From the NCBI GenBank assembly GCA_963682025.1, contig OY821521.1:200073026-200137025 (forward strand): a stretch of DNA of 64,000 nt. The letters run 5' to 3'. The notes below the pieces were generated by a model. The model made no database searches, was not told the origin of the DNA, and saw only the letters and a program-made list of their open reading frames with translations. The position numbers and the translations under genes were made by a program. Each line of letters begins with the position of its first letter. Position 1 is the first letter of the stretch. This document shows positions 43,446-55,005 of the stretch, piece after piece. The DNA is from Cordilura impudica (Eukaryota > Arthropoda > Insecta > Diptera > Scathophagidae).

Positions 43446-44149
43446 ATCATAATTTTTTCACCAATACAATCATAAGTCACACCGATTTTGTCTTACGTCT
43501 TACATGTTACGCTGTTGTTGTGATTTTATTGTGAAATAGAAATTTACGCCCCTGCACGTATAGATGTTTACACATCAATAATATTTCCTAAAATTTGCAC
43601 TCTAATTTCGAGCGCTGGGCTATACTAGTAAACATTGTACCCTTATAATTAATTTACCCTGTACTGTAGTTATGAGAATAATTTTCTTATTGTACAGGAA
43701 AGCACTATAAATAAAATAATGATAAAGATTAAATACTCATTGTGGGGTTGTGCGTTTGCTCTGTGGCGTTACCGCAGTAAATATGCATGTATACAAATAT
43801 GATTGTATTTCTACAGGGACGAGTTGAATGAGTTGAATCAATTGTGAGTATTATAAGTATTTTCCCAAATTTATAAATGAAACCATAATTGGGATGGTAT
43901 GAATATGATGTCGACGTCGAATTCATATTGCTACTTTTACTTACAAATCAACGTTATTGTGATTATCAGTACATTATGGTAATTGAATTTCAATTATATC
44001 TACTAAGTTATACTTAAAATTTCACTATTTTTAGTTTTTATATGAAATTTTATAGCATTTTTTAAAGGTGCCGAATTTTCAATACCAATCTGCTCAAAAA
44101 ATGAAAAAGAATTTTGTCCTTACTTTGCCTAGGTAAATTCTTTATTTTG
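43446..44149. other. Unassigned stretch
   Basis: No element or gene recognised. A GATGTTTACACATC segment near 43563 is the reverse complement of GATGTGTAAACATC at about 42446, so the AT tract lies between short inverted matches. I do not see longer arms. Confidence 0.4.
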
Positions 44150-44305
44150 TGAATGGGCGCGATTTCAATAGATAGATAGACAGACGGGCGGACGGACGGA
44201 AATCACTATATCGACTCGGATCGAAAATATATCATATTTCAATGTGTTTTAAATTGATGACAAACTGATATATACCCTCTGCACAGTGGTGTGGAGGATA
44301 AAATA
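44150..44305 (+). repeat. Rep-C 3' end
   Basis: AGATAGACAGACGGGCGGAC, then ATCGACTCGGATCG, and the terminal hairpin ATACCCTCTGCACAGTGGTG ending GGAGGATA. A similar 3' end lies at 57365-57505. The order (GGAC run, CGACTC block, ATACCC/GGGTAT-like hairpin) matches that of Rep-A. Confidence 0.65.
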
Positions 44306-45112
44306 AACTGATTGTAAGAAATTAGGTTTGCAAAATTATTACTATTCACAATGATGGAATTGTAATCATCAAGAGAAATTATTTGGCAATTATGAAAAAA
44401 AAACTTTTTCACACTACAAGATTTGTAGTTGACGTGGCTATGCTAATGTAGTGAGAGCTAAAATTGGAAAAAGCTGTAAAACTTTCGTATAAGAACAAAA
44501 TGTCCATATCCTTTTCATTTTAATATTTGAATTAAATATGCGATTAAGCATGAGTTGAAGTAATAAAGAAATGACGTAATGACAAGTTGTGTTGTGTAAA
44601 GTTGTGTAAAGTAGTTCCTCTATCTAGCGCTCTCTTCTTTTTTCCCCATATTGACCTTACATTTTAAAAATTTTTATTTTATTTTTTTACACTGTGAAAC
44701 ATTTTCGGGGTAATTGTTTGGGGGATGGGAAATTCGAAGTCATGATAGGAGTAGTAGGGCAGTATAGTAAAACCTCCAAAGAGTTTGGCGTTCTCAGACT
44801 TTTTATTAGCTTTTATACTTTTTCTTTTTACTTGTGATGTTTGTTTAGTTTTTCAGCTATAACTTAAGAACCATTCACAATATCTCATTTACTTCTGTAG
44901 CAAATAGATTCAAATCAAGATGGACTTATTTTAGCGAATGATATCTTTTAAAATTGTAATTCTTCCCCCCTTTTATGTAATTTTTTTCGATTAAAAAAAA
45001 ATATCTGAGCGTATGATTATTATTAATAAGTAGAGAGAAGAAATGTAGACGTACGTATGAGTGATATTTTTAAAATTAAATTAAACATACGTCAGTATTT
45101 TGTACTCCATTT
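44306..45112. other. Unassigned stretch
   Basis: AT-rich with no supported gene or recognisable element end. Confidence 0.4.
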
Positions 45113-45910
45113 TTATACCACCAAACCACATGGTGGTATAGGGTATAATGACTTTGTGCTGCTGTTTGTAACAACCAAAAATATTTGACCTACACCCATC
45201 TTTAATTATACCGATCGAATCAGAGTCACTATCTGATTCGATTTAACGATGTCCGTCCGTCCGTCCGTCTGTGTGTCCATGTAAAGCTTGTAATCAAACT
45301 GCAGGTCGCAAATATGAATATATTTTTATGAAATTTGGTATTTCATATTTTATCGGCCATGGGATGAACGGTGTTGAAATTGGTGAGAATCGGTCCATGT
45401 TCAGACCTAGCGCCCATACAAATGACCCCTATGAAATCAACATATATTGCCATAAGATCCAAATTATCATAAAAATCTTCGTCAAATTGGGTTTATATGT
45501 ATATATTACATCCATTAATCAGAAGTCCAAAAATAATCCCTATTGGACAACCCTTAGTCATAGGCCCCATATAGAGCTGCTTCCTGATTTTCACTTATTT
45601 CTATCAAAAAACAAAAATATTGCACTGATTATATATCAAATTAGGTTTGTATATATTTTTACAAAATACAAGAGACTTTACCATACATGGTCAGGATCGG
45701 TCCATTTTTGGGCCTAGTCCCCATATAGATATAGCATCCGATATGAACTTTTTCATATCTGCAGCCGAAAAAATTAATAAAAATCCCACACAGATTTGGT
45801 TTATGCTATTTTCTATATCCAGTTAGTTGGGCCTGAGAGATAGGGTCTCTAAACGCATGGTATAGGGTATCGTATAGTCGGTCTAGACCGACTATAATTT
45901 TCTTACTTGT
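45113..45910 (-). repeat. Rep-A copy E, terminal hairpin flipped
   Basis: Full-length copy with a perfect 18-bp palindrome AGTCGGTCTAGACCGACT near 45876-45893, a (CCGT)n run near 45252, and standard body blocks. At the other end the inner hairpin segment reads CCAAACCACATGGTGGTATA instead of the CTATACCACTATGTGGTTTG type seen in copies D and F. It is inverted in place between unchanged flanks. The open frame at 45271-45717 is a shadow. Confidence 0.82.
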
Positions 45911-47434
45911 TTGTATAGATATATTAATCAAAAATTTGCTCAAAAATGAAATTAGAAATCATTTCATGGTTCTTGAGTTATATTTCTACAAAATTTATAA
46001 AAATTTATAAATTTATAACAAAATTTTGAAATTAAAAAAAATTGGGTAAAAAATTTTATAAAACAAAATTATTGTTAACTTATTACATTGAAGGGCTAAA
46101 TGTTTATTAAGATCGTTGTAGTGTTTTTATATTTTATGTTTTATACATATATTTTTTTTTTTTGTAACAATAGTCCATAAAATATTCTGTAAAAAAATTT
46201 ATATTATAAGCATTACAATGCATTCTATGTAAGCCACTTTTGCTTTTATTTTTTTGTTCTTCTCTTTTTTCTAACTCGCAAATAGTATGAGTTTTCATAT
46301 TGTATTTTTCATCATATTTTCTTTTTTGTTATTTGTAAATATAAAAAAATATATAAAAGAAGACAGAAAAAAAAAAGAAAACGTGTTAAAGCATAAATTT
46401 TTATTGCTTATTACAGAATATATTCATAAAAAGAAAGTCTTAGTGCATAAACAGATTACAATACTTTAAACTTTAAATAAAAGCTTGGTTAAAAAAAAAT
46501 AAAAATTTAACTGTAACAAAAATTCAACCCAACTCTCCTTCTCTCCTCTTCGAAGCTAAAAAGTATTATAACATGTATGTATAAAAAAATTGTCTTTGAT
46601 TTAAGTTCTTCTTGTTCCATTTCACTTTATATCTTGAGGAAATAATTAACGTAATGAGTTCTCTCCATTATTTCGTTGAGTTTTAATATGTTCAATAATA
46701 AAACAAGAAACTCACATTGAGCAAAAAATAATAAAAGTAATTTTTCAACGGAAACGGAAACAAATCACTGCCTGGGGTAAAATTTGCATATGTTTGTTAC
46801 TACTAACTACAATTTCATGGAATGCACACAAACTGCTTATTATTTATTTTTCAGTAAATTTTCTCTTTAACCAGAAAAATCTTTTGCAATTTGAGGGTAT
46901 TGCTCCGTGCAGTATAGCAAAACAAAAACAATATGAACAAGTACGAATAAGAGGAAGTATAGATTGCCTTAAGAGGCCAATAAACAGAAAACTTATTTAT
47001 GCATTAATTAAATGAGATTGTGGCTGTGGAAGGATTTTTTTTAAAGTAAATTTCAACATAAGTAGATGGCAATATTTGAGTTTAAAATATGAAGAATTTG
47101 GTTAAAATATAGGGCTACATGTGTCATTCCAATTAACCACAATTTTCAAAATTTTTAGTAAAAACTAATTGTGATGATCCTGATTTTTTCAAAGTTTTCA
47201 GAAGTATTTTAAATTTTGAAAATGTTAAATACGTGTTTTAGAACAAAAATATTTGTAGGTTGACGAAACCATGAAACACAGCCCGATATGTTTCCATTCA
47301 CATTGATTTATTTTAAAAAGCAAAAAAAACTAAATTTATTTACTTCTTAAGTAATTTAATTTATGTAAATAATTTTTATAATATTTTTATAGTTTTTGTT
47401 TTTTTTTTTGTGATTTATACCAATTTATAAAATT
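45911..47434. other. AT-rich stretch, nothing recognised
   Basis: Open frames at 46287-46469 (lysine-rich) and 46794-47015 carry no domain I know. No repeat borders found. Confidence 0.45.
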
Positions 47435-47740
47435 GTCTTTTTGAAACATTTATGGAATGTTCGTCCTGTTTCAGATGGTTTCCTGCAACATTTATTAGCT
47501 ATTTTTGGATACGTTATCACATCAGTAATGTTGCTGGCCATTTTCATATACATGTTTATAAGCAAAACACTCCTAGTAATATCTTGCAACCATTTTCTAT
47601 CTATATATTTTTTAATTATTCTTAATAGTCTCAGCCTGTTCATTTTGTTCATACATAGAAAAGGTAGTCTCGTTTCGGCTGGATTCCTGCAATATTTGTC
47701 GTCCATTTTTGCTTTCACTATCTTGTTTACAGATATTTAA
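47435..47740 (-). repeat. Rep-B-related pieces with a 50-bp direct repeat
   Basis: GTTTCCTGCAACATTTATTA, CATCAGTAATGTTGCTGGCC and CATATACATGTTTATAAGCA fit Rep-B (minus). A segment at about 47460-47512 (CTGTTTCAGATGGTTTCCTG) recurs at about 47664-47716 (TCGTTTCGGCTGGATTCCTG). Overlapping frames on both strands are explained by this duplication. Confidence 0.55.
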
Positions 47741-47859
47741 AGACCATAGTTTTTAAATAGCAGTCGTTTGCAGATTGAAAAATGTATAAAAATATTACTG
47801 CTTATTGTTCACGATGGACCGATTCCAAAAACCGACAATAAGCTCTCTGGCAATATGAA

Positions 47860-48062
47860 TGAAAAGTGAGAAATATGTGAGATGTTTTTCTGCAATATTC
47901 ATTGACAATTTTTTTAATTCGTTGTCCTACTAAGAGAGATTTTTAAATTTTTTTATATAAAAGTCATATAGCAGCCCATTGTCCTTTATATGGTTGGCAT
48001 CAAAAATGTATACAATCATTGTTGAGTATCACAAGAAGCTCTCTTGTGACCTACATGAAAAG
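47860..48062 (-). repeat. Rep-B copy, minus, broken by fold-back hAT
   Basis: GAAAAGTGAGAAATATGTGA, TTTCTGCAATATTCATTGAC, CAATCATTGTTGAGTATCAC, then the next unit begins (AAGCTCTCTTGTGAC). The hAT element at 48063 interrupts it after ATGAAAAG, and it resumes at 49137. Confidence 0.7.
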
Positions 48063-49136
48063 CAGAGTTCAGAAAAAAACACACACTGAATAAAAAACTC
48101 GTACATATATGTAAACAAACATAACTTAGACCAACACACACAAATTTTTATTTTCATATCAATTATGTTTGTTTTTAAATTTTCTTCGGTGCCAAACACA
48201 ATCATGACTTGTGTTCGTTTTAATATTTCGTTATTTACACGAACATTTTTCTATCACGTACTTTTTGTTTCGATCACACATAAACCACACAGATTTGAGT
48301 GTTGCGTTATTTGAAGTTCGTGTTCTGGTACGTGTACTGAAAAAAAACAGAACATGTACAATAAACAGGTTCGAGTTCAGTTATATTTTAAGTCGTGTTC
48401 TGGCTCATGTACTAAGAAAAAACAGAACATGTACAATAAACAGGTTCGAGTTCAGTGTAGTGTGCAGTTTTTGTGTCTTAAGTATTTTATTACCATATTT
48501 TATTAAAATAAAAACCAGTCAATAAAAACAATTGTAAATAATTTCAACGTAAATCAGAAAAAAAAAAAAAAAAATTGCCAATAAAATTTTAAAATATTTG
48601 ACAAATGTAAACAATTTGCAACGTAAGTCATAAAAAAGGGTCAATAAAATTTTAATAAATTTGGTTGAAAAAATTGTCGTCGTTTTTATCGGGGTGTATT
48701 AGATCGCGAATTGATGTTTCAAATTTTCCCAGTACACGAGCAAGAACATGACTTAAAATATAACTGAACTCGAACCTGTTTCTTGCACATGTTCTATTTT
48801 TTCTTAGTACACGAGCTAGAACACGACTTAAAATATAACTGAACTCGAACCTGTTTATTGTACATGTTCTGTTTTTTTTTCAGTACACGTACCAGAACAC
48901 GAACTTCAAATAAAGCAACACTCCAATATGTGTGGTTTATGTGTGATCGAAACAAAAAGTACGTGTTACAAAAATGATCGTGTAAATAATGAAATATTAA
49001 AACGAACACAGTCATGATTGTGTTTGGCACGGTAGAAAATTTAGAAACGCACATAATTGATATGAAAATAAAGATATGTGTTGGCTGCTTTTGAACAGAA
49101 CATTGTGTGTTTCATGTGTGTATTTTCTGAACCTTG
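48063..49136. mobile_element. Fold-back hAT element with ~400-bp inverted arms
   Basis: The element is 1074 bp long, between perfect 8-bp duplications ATGAAAAG (48055-48062 and 49137-49144). The ends are CAGAGTTCAGAAAA and the complement of TTTTCTGAACCTTG, i.e. CARRG-type hAT termini. The arms (about 48063-48465 and 48725-49136) share AAACACAATCATGACT, GTACTTTTTGTTTCGATCAC, GAAGTTCGTGTTCTGGTACG and GGTTCGAGTTCAGTTATATT. Each arm holds an internal ~75-bp tandem duplication (AACAGAACATGTACAATAAA repeated). The mirrored open frames at 48211-48525 (+) and 48794-49054 (-) are the same arm read twice, not genes. Confidence 0.92.
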
Positions 49137-49370
49137 ATGAAAAGTGAGATATTTTTCCGTTTCTTTCCTTTTTTTCTGCAACATTCCTTCACATTTTTCA
49201 AAATTCTGTTGTTAAATGTTTTCTTGTTTAGAGAAATCTTTAAATATATATTTTTAATATCAAACATGTTAAAAACCATTTTACTACATATATATTTGGC
49301 AATAAAGAAGTATACGAAGATTATTGATTATCACAAGTTGACGATAGACTGCTTCCGGATATTACAAAAA
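49137..49370 (-). repeat. Rep-B copy, minus, continuation
   Basis: ATGAAAAGTGAGATATTTTT, TTCTGCAACATTCCTTCAC, AGAGAAATCTTTAAATATA and ATCAAACATGTTAAAAACCA follow directly after the hAT duplication. Confidence 0.65.
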
Positions 49371-49390
49371 TAAAGATTAGCTAGTTAAAA

Positions 49391-49461
49391 TCTCTTTCTG
49401 AGTCGATTTAGCGATGTCGGTCCGTCCATCCGTCTGTCCGCCTGTAATTCTGTGTGTCCAC
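49391..49461 (-). repeat. Rep-A copy H, first part
   Basis: TTTCTGAGTCGATTTAGCGA, TCCGTCCATCCGTCTG and TCTGTGTGTCCAC, matching the Rep-A region near its (CCGT)n run. It stops at the hAT insertion and resumes at 51727. Confidence 0.8.
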
Positions 49462-51726
49462 TAGGGTAATAACTTTTTGCAATTTTTGCAAATATCAAAT
49501 TCTTCATCGCATAGCTGTATAGACCATGAAAAAATATTGAGAAATGATGTACTACTTTTTCGCGATCGTTAAAAAAATTCACGCACCAAATGCGATGAAG
49601 TTTTGAATTTTAGTCCTTTTTTAAGTATAAAAAATAACATTTAATGGCAAAGTTTTTAGTATTTTCTTATAATTTCAATAATATAAAAAAGCACCATTTG
49701 GATGGAGGACGCAAAAAAATCGCTATATAATGACGCTATCTAGGTATAGGTAAACATAACACAGTGATAATTTCCATTAATTTACGATTATGGGGGTGTA
49801 ATGTAAAAATAGTGGTCCTCAGCACCAAAACAAATTACCTATATATTTTTTTTTTAATTTTAAGTTCCATTTTATTTCGTTTGGATTTTGATGATTTTTT
49901 TATTTATCTGTGATACGGGCGAGTTTTATTTTTAAACTTTAATTTCTCGATTTTTATTGATAAAACATGTGTCTGAGAAGGTCGCGAAATTTTTATCACA
50001 AGTGTTTTAATTATTGAACGTATATTGTTTGTATTATATCGATTCGATATTATCGAAGTTACTTCTTTTATGTGATTTTATCGTTCGTATTATTTAAAAT
50101 GAAATCTGAAAAAAAGTACAACAGCTGTTCAAAAAAATTCAACTACGTGGACCAACAACTTAAGAAGATTTAAAGATGCTTCAACGAAATGTCGTGATAT
50201 ACAAAACATGGAATTATCGCTATCTGCGTTAAACAGAATGCAAAAAGAAAAATATATAATTGGCCAAAGATAAAAAAAATAAAAAGGATGGGTATGTTAC
50301 AATTTCTGAAGAATTATTTGACCTCTGGCTTAAGCTAAATATGAAAAAAATGCAAATTTATAACATAAATCGAAAAGTTGAAAAATTGATATTACTTTAT
50401 CAAAAAAAGTTAAAACGTCCTAATGGTGATAACTTTAGTAAAATATTTGATATAACAACCGTAGCAGATGAACTAGAATCTGAACCACAACTCCTTTCTG
50501 ATTCAGATTCATCAACAATGTCTTATAGTGATGATGATGATCAAGAGGACATTGATTTCACACCTTCTGGTAAATTAAAACCTGTCAAATTGCCCATAAA
50601 CCCAGCCGTTACACTAGTTAACGGAAAAAAGATGGGTAAAATTGATATTTGGGTAATTGTCATTAAAAATCAGCGCAAAGAAATTAAATTAGCTGTACTA
50701 GTACTGGACAATGGTCGTACTTTAACAATTTTCAGCGGTATCAAAGAATCCTTAAATAAGTTCAATTTGTGGAGATCTATAAAAATGATGGTATGTGACA
50801 CAACAAGTGTTAACACTGGCATTATAAATGGTGTTGTTGCTCTGCTAAAAAAGTATTTCCAATCAATTTTCTTACCGCCGCTACAATACATAGTGTGCCA
50901 ATATCATGTCCTGTAATTTATGACATCATCTCCAAGCATTGGTTACAATTTTGTTTCGGAATTAGTAAACAATTATGAACATTTAAGAATGAGCTACAGG
51001 CAAAACGATATTACGATATGCAAAAGTTTTAGGTACTACAATGAAAATGGAATTTTCCCTTATATCAATTTCAAGTCTTTACCACCAATAAGCAACGCTA
51101 GATGGAACTCAAGAGCTATTTTCGCCATTATGGCATTTGTTCTCATTCCAAAATATCGGGAAATGTTACAACCATATATGTGATTTTATATGTGATGCAT
51201 GGTGCAATGTTGTTTTCCGATCACTGTTTCAACGAAAAAAATTTTTCAATTTTAAACAACTCTTTAGTAAAATACAAAAAGGCCCATAATTGTTTTCTTA
51301 AGCACTGGGTGAAAGAATCGTCTGCAATTCCGAATCAGCAGCGCAGTAATATATGCGCGGAACGCGCTACCAAAGTTGCGCAAGATATTTCTCCGCTATG
51401 TAAAACAACTCGTACTTTAAACTTAAAATATATTTCATTTAACCAAAACACTTACATAGTCATTGTTATATTGCTATTTTTTAATTTGCATGTATAAAAT
51501 ATATACCATTAATGTACCACATATACAATGTATATTGTAAACAATTTAAAAATAATTAAAAAAGAAATAAATTTAAAAAAAATCTTAAAGGAGTTTTAGA
51601 AATTGCATTCGGTGCGTGAACTTTTGTCACCAAAATGACCTCAAAAAATGATTTTTATTCTCAGTGCAACATTGCCCATAGCGTGGTGCGATGAAGAAAT
51701 TTTTTCAAAAAAAATTTATTACCCTA
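49462..51726 (+). mobile_element. hAT transposon nested in Rep-A
   Basis: The element is 2265 bp long. The termini are TAGGGTAATAACTTTTTG and the complement of TTTATTACCCTA. The flanking octamers are GTGTCCAC (49454-49461) and GTGTCCAT (51727-51734), an 8-bp duplication with one difference. The subterminal sequence is also inverted: TTCTTCATCGCA near 49500 against TGCGATGAAGAA near 51686, and CACGCACCAAATGCGATG near 49579 against CATTCGGTGCGTG near 51604. Removing the element rejoins two consecutive parts of Rep-A. A decayed transposase fills the centre. Confidence 0.93.
50124..51440 (+). pseudogene. hAT-like transposase, broken
   Basis: An N-terminal piece (from about 50124) reads TTWTNNLRRFKDASTKCRDI up to a TAA near 50263. 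The main frame, 50260-50916, has a charged helical start (LNMKKMQIYNINRKVEKLIL) and an acidic linker (SYSDDDDQEDIDF). The core follows: LAVLVLDNGRTLTIFSGI, KMMVCDTTSVNTG and PLQYIVCQYHVL. From memory, the order CDTT-x-NTG then Q-[FY]-I-x-C-Q-x-HVL is shared by a group of arthropod hAT-like transposases. An in-frame TAA at 50914 interrupts it. The same frame continues to 51183 (ISNARWNSRAIFAIMAFVLI), and after a frameshift 51102-51497 gives SDHCFNEKNFSILNNSLVKY and NICAERATKVAQDI. At least one stop and two frameshifts make it non-functional. I assign hAT from termini and motifs; no database check was possible. Confidence 0.82.
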
Positions 51727-51900
51727 GTGTCCATGTATACCTTGTGATCAAACTACTGATCGCAAATATGATTATATTTTGACGAAATTTAGTACATGAG
51801 CTTTTATCGACCGTATGATGAACACTAATGAAATTGGTGAAAGTCGGTTCATGCTCAGACCCAGTCCCCATACAAATGACCCCTTCGTCATTGTCTTTGT
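51727..51900 (-). repeat. Rep-A copy H, second part
   Basis: GTGTCCATGTATACCTTGTG, GATCGCAAATATGATTATAT, GAAAGTCGGTTCATGCTCAG and CATACAAATGACCCCT continue the Rep-A order interrupted at 49461. The rest of the body and the palindrome are missing. Confidence 0.8.
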
Positions 51901-51949
51901 AAGTTATTTTTGTCATTATCAAAATTTAATTGCAAAAAAATATCTAATA

Positions 51950-52015
51950 CTTTACTGAGTTGCCATATATGTTGCAAGAGAGCACTTCACAAAACTTGAA
52001 TGAAGCGGATAGGCT
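51950..52015 (+). repeat. Rep-B tail
   Basis: TTTACTGAGTTGCCATATAT, GTTGCAAGAGAGCACTTCAC and CTTGAATGAAGCGGATAGGC: the 3' end of a Rep-B unit only. Confidence 0.6.
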
Positions 52016-54258
52016 TTGATAGAACACTTACTGTCTTTAAAAAAAAAAACAATTTTTTAGAAATATTTTCATTAATAAGACCCCCCGGTTTCAAAATTAA
52101 TAACTTAAAGTATTTTATTTCAAAACAATTTAAAATAAAATAAAAAATATTATTAAACACCCATGGTGACAGGATATAAAAAAGCAACATCCAAATTTTT
52201 AATTTTAGAAAAAACCGTGAAACTTATATATATCCCCTTTTGTTTCATAACATTTCTTTTTTCCCTATGCCTACCAAATGCCGTGATTTATATCAAATTT
52301 CCGTTTCAAATTAATAACAAACTATGTACGACGTTTTGCTAGATATTACCAAACGGATGTTTTAAAAGTAAAACACCGCCACATAACGCATGACTACCAT
52401 ATATAACGTTGTTTTATGGATTTGAAATCAAAGGACATTGTTCAATGTTTTGGCGGCAGAGGAAATTTTGCATCAAGTAACAAAAAGCTGTCTAAAACTT
52501 TACATATACCCGCAAACTTCGAGGCAAGTCAAGCAAAACTCTATCTTTATTCGTTAAGAGACGTACATGGCGGATACACAGTACAATGAAATTGTAAACC
52601 TTAAGGGTTTTTTTTTTTCTTTTTTGTTTAACTAAAAATCTAGAATATCAAGGTAAGAGAGTTCAGTTCAGATGAAAGGTAATATGTCAACTGTGAAAAT
52701 AGATGGATGTTAGGGTAATTTGTCTATAGCACTCATGCATGCTAATTAAATTAAAACAAAAGATTTGCAATTTTATATAGAATTTCTTAAGATGGGACAC
52801 GTTTCCATAAGCTGGCTTCTCGTAAGAGACAAACTTTCATGACAGTTGTCGAAAGAAAAATTGTTAAATGTCACCACTTGAAATTGATAAATTAGAAATG
52901 TAGCAACAATTATGGGGTTTTCATGTGATCAGTCAAACCCGCTATTAGGACTACAACGAATAAACAAGTTTTGAAAGAACTTTAAATGTTTAACTTAAGA
53001 AGAGCAAATTACCATTATTACTTTTTGTTTACCTTTTTTAAATCATGTTTTCATTCAATTCAATGTTTTTTTTTTAATTCTTTCTTAATATTTTTGCTAA
53101 GACAAACACCACTTAAGAATCTTGAAAAACTTTTTGCTTAAGAAAATTAAAACATAAAATTGTCTAACCAGCGTAGCAACAGGTGGTTTATGCTGTTGTT
53201 GTATTTGAAATTACCAGCATATTTACATTCTTTTTTTTTAAGAAATGTTAAGAAAGAACAAGTTTTCTTTTCAAGCTACTTACAAAAAAATAAAGGAAAG
53301 AAAAAATCAAGAATGAATAAAAACCACTAGCAACAAACAACTTGAAGAAGATGCTAAAAAGCTTTATTCGTTATATACACGCATCAACAATAAAAAAAAC
53401 TTAAAATTAAAAATTTATGCATTATTATTTAAATCCTGTAATATAATAATTACCGTGAGCATGTTTTTGATATTTTAAAAGGGCTACAATTTTTACCAAA
53501 AAAAAAAAAAAAAAAAAAAAAAACTGAAATTATTGCATTGCATAAGATGAACAACAGACAGATTGCAATGCATTGTGGCAAAAAAAAAAAAAAAATTAAC
53601 ATACAACGGAAAAAGTTACACAAAAGGAATAAACGTCAAATAAAGCTAATATGCCTTACATAACGTTTCCAACAGCCATTTTTCATCGATGGCTCTATTT
53701 GCAGTTGAAGCTGCTCCACAAGTTGCTTGTTCCAAAGCACCTAAACAAAACACAAAGGAAAGCAGAAATTGTAAAAAACAGCAACAAAAAAAAAACTAGA
53801 ACAAACACAAAAAAGAACAACTTTAACTTGTAGGTAAAACGTTAATTAATTGGGGACCACAAACAACAGAATGTTGTTCTTATATGAATATTAAAAACAC
53901 AAGATTTATGAATTTTTCTCTAAAACAATGTTGAAAAATATTTATTGAGAACAAAAGGGGATTTTCTTGTTTATTTACTAAATAGAGTGTGAAAGTATCT
54001 TCACTCTCTTTAACAATATAACATTATGGAACGTAGTGGAATGGAACACTTAGGCAGAATTATTGAAATATTAAAGCAAAAAATTTTTAAACTAAAAAGA
54101 GTTTATTGAGAAAAGTTTAAAAGAATTATTTACAAGCATACTTCAAAATACAGAAATTAAAAAGTCGAATTTATTTAGTATAATGATGTATGTTTGCTGT
54201 TATTTGCTTTATATACTAAATTTAACGTGAAAGTATCTCCGCACCATTTAATAATATA
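52016..54258. other. AT-rich stretch, nothing recognised
   Basis: Contains A-runs at about 53499-53523 and 53580-53595 and no element borders I can support. A weak ~200-bp direct similarity exists (GTGAAAGTATCTTCACTCTC near 53990, GTGAAAGTATCTCCGCACCA near 54230). The open frame at 53651-53833 is unconvincing. Confidence 0.45.
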
Positions 54259-54780
54259 CAGTGAAACTTCGATATAACGAATCTATTGAAAAAATTGTAT
54301 CGTTATACATTAAGAAATGCGAAAAAACTCATTATGACTATTTTTTTTATCCCAATTCTATTTTGCACGAAAATAACAATAAACACTTTTTTATTTGTTT
54401 TATTTTATTAGGTTTTAATAAAACAATGTTCTTATTTTTAATTGTTTAACAAGTTTCAAATGCAATCATCAATATTTTTTTCGACAGATGCTAAGCTATG
54501 GAATGTATTTTGTGGTGTAGAATCATGTGCCTCAAGAAATGATTGCAGTTTTCCGACAATTATTTAAGGTATGACCTGTGATTCAAACCCACAAAAAGAA
54601 ACTTTTTTTAAAAGTGCTGCAGCGCAGTCGTTTTTCAGTTTATTAACTTTGGTTTTTTTACGTGAAAATAGACGTAATTTTCTAACTTTTTCCTTACTTG
54701 TGTATGTTTCTGTTTTTTTATTCCCCTCTCAGAGCGATGTAAATGGGACGTAAACACTAGAAGGCTAACGGGGTGTCGTT
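54259..54780 (-). mobile_element. Pogo-like element remnant with one TIR
   Basis: The left end, TA|CAGTGAAACTTCGATATAAC, looks like the inverted-repeat terminus of pogo/Tigger elements. On the minus strand just inside is an open stretch reading IIVGKLQSFLEAHDSTPQNT and FHSLASVEKNIDDCI, preceded by NKLKNDCAAALLKKVSFCGF. It would be the C-terminal end of a gene running toward this terminus. I do not recognise catalytic motifs and cannot find the other end. The class assignment rests mainly on the terminus. Confidence 0.45.
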
Positions 54781-54801
54781 GTTCTTGAGAACCAGAAGTC
54801 T

Positions 54802-55005
54802 CGGCGGTGGTATTTTGTTGGTAATAACGTCAGGCAGACCCTGAACTGGGATATTTTCAAAATATCAAAAATTGACAAAGTAGCGCGATTTTTAAAAAAA
54901 AAGTTAAAAAATGAGCTGTTTTTGGGGGTTTTTGCCCCATCCCTCTCCCAGTATTAAAGTTAGAACAATTATTCTAGTTCAGGACCTGCCTGATGCCGCC
55001 CGCCG
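54802..55005. mobile_element. Putative MITE with imperfect TIRs
   Basis: Left CGGCGGTGG ... GTCAGGCAGACCCTGAACT is mirrored by the complement of AGTTCAGGACCTGCCTGATG then CCGCCCGCCG at the right. The left arm has about 18 extra bases between the two blocks. GC content is well above the surroundings. No clear target duplication. Confidence 0.6.

Noticed and set aside
45271..45717. 148-codon open frame as a gene
   Set aside because: It lies wholly within Rep-A copy E; similar frames occur by chance in copies B, C and F at different phases.
48211..49054. Two mirrored open frames with near-identical proteins
   Set aside because: They are the two arms of a fold-back hAT element read on opposite strands.
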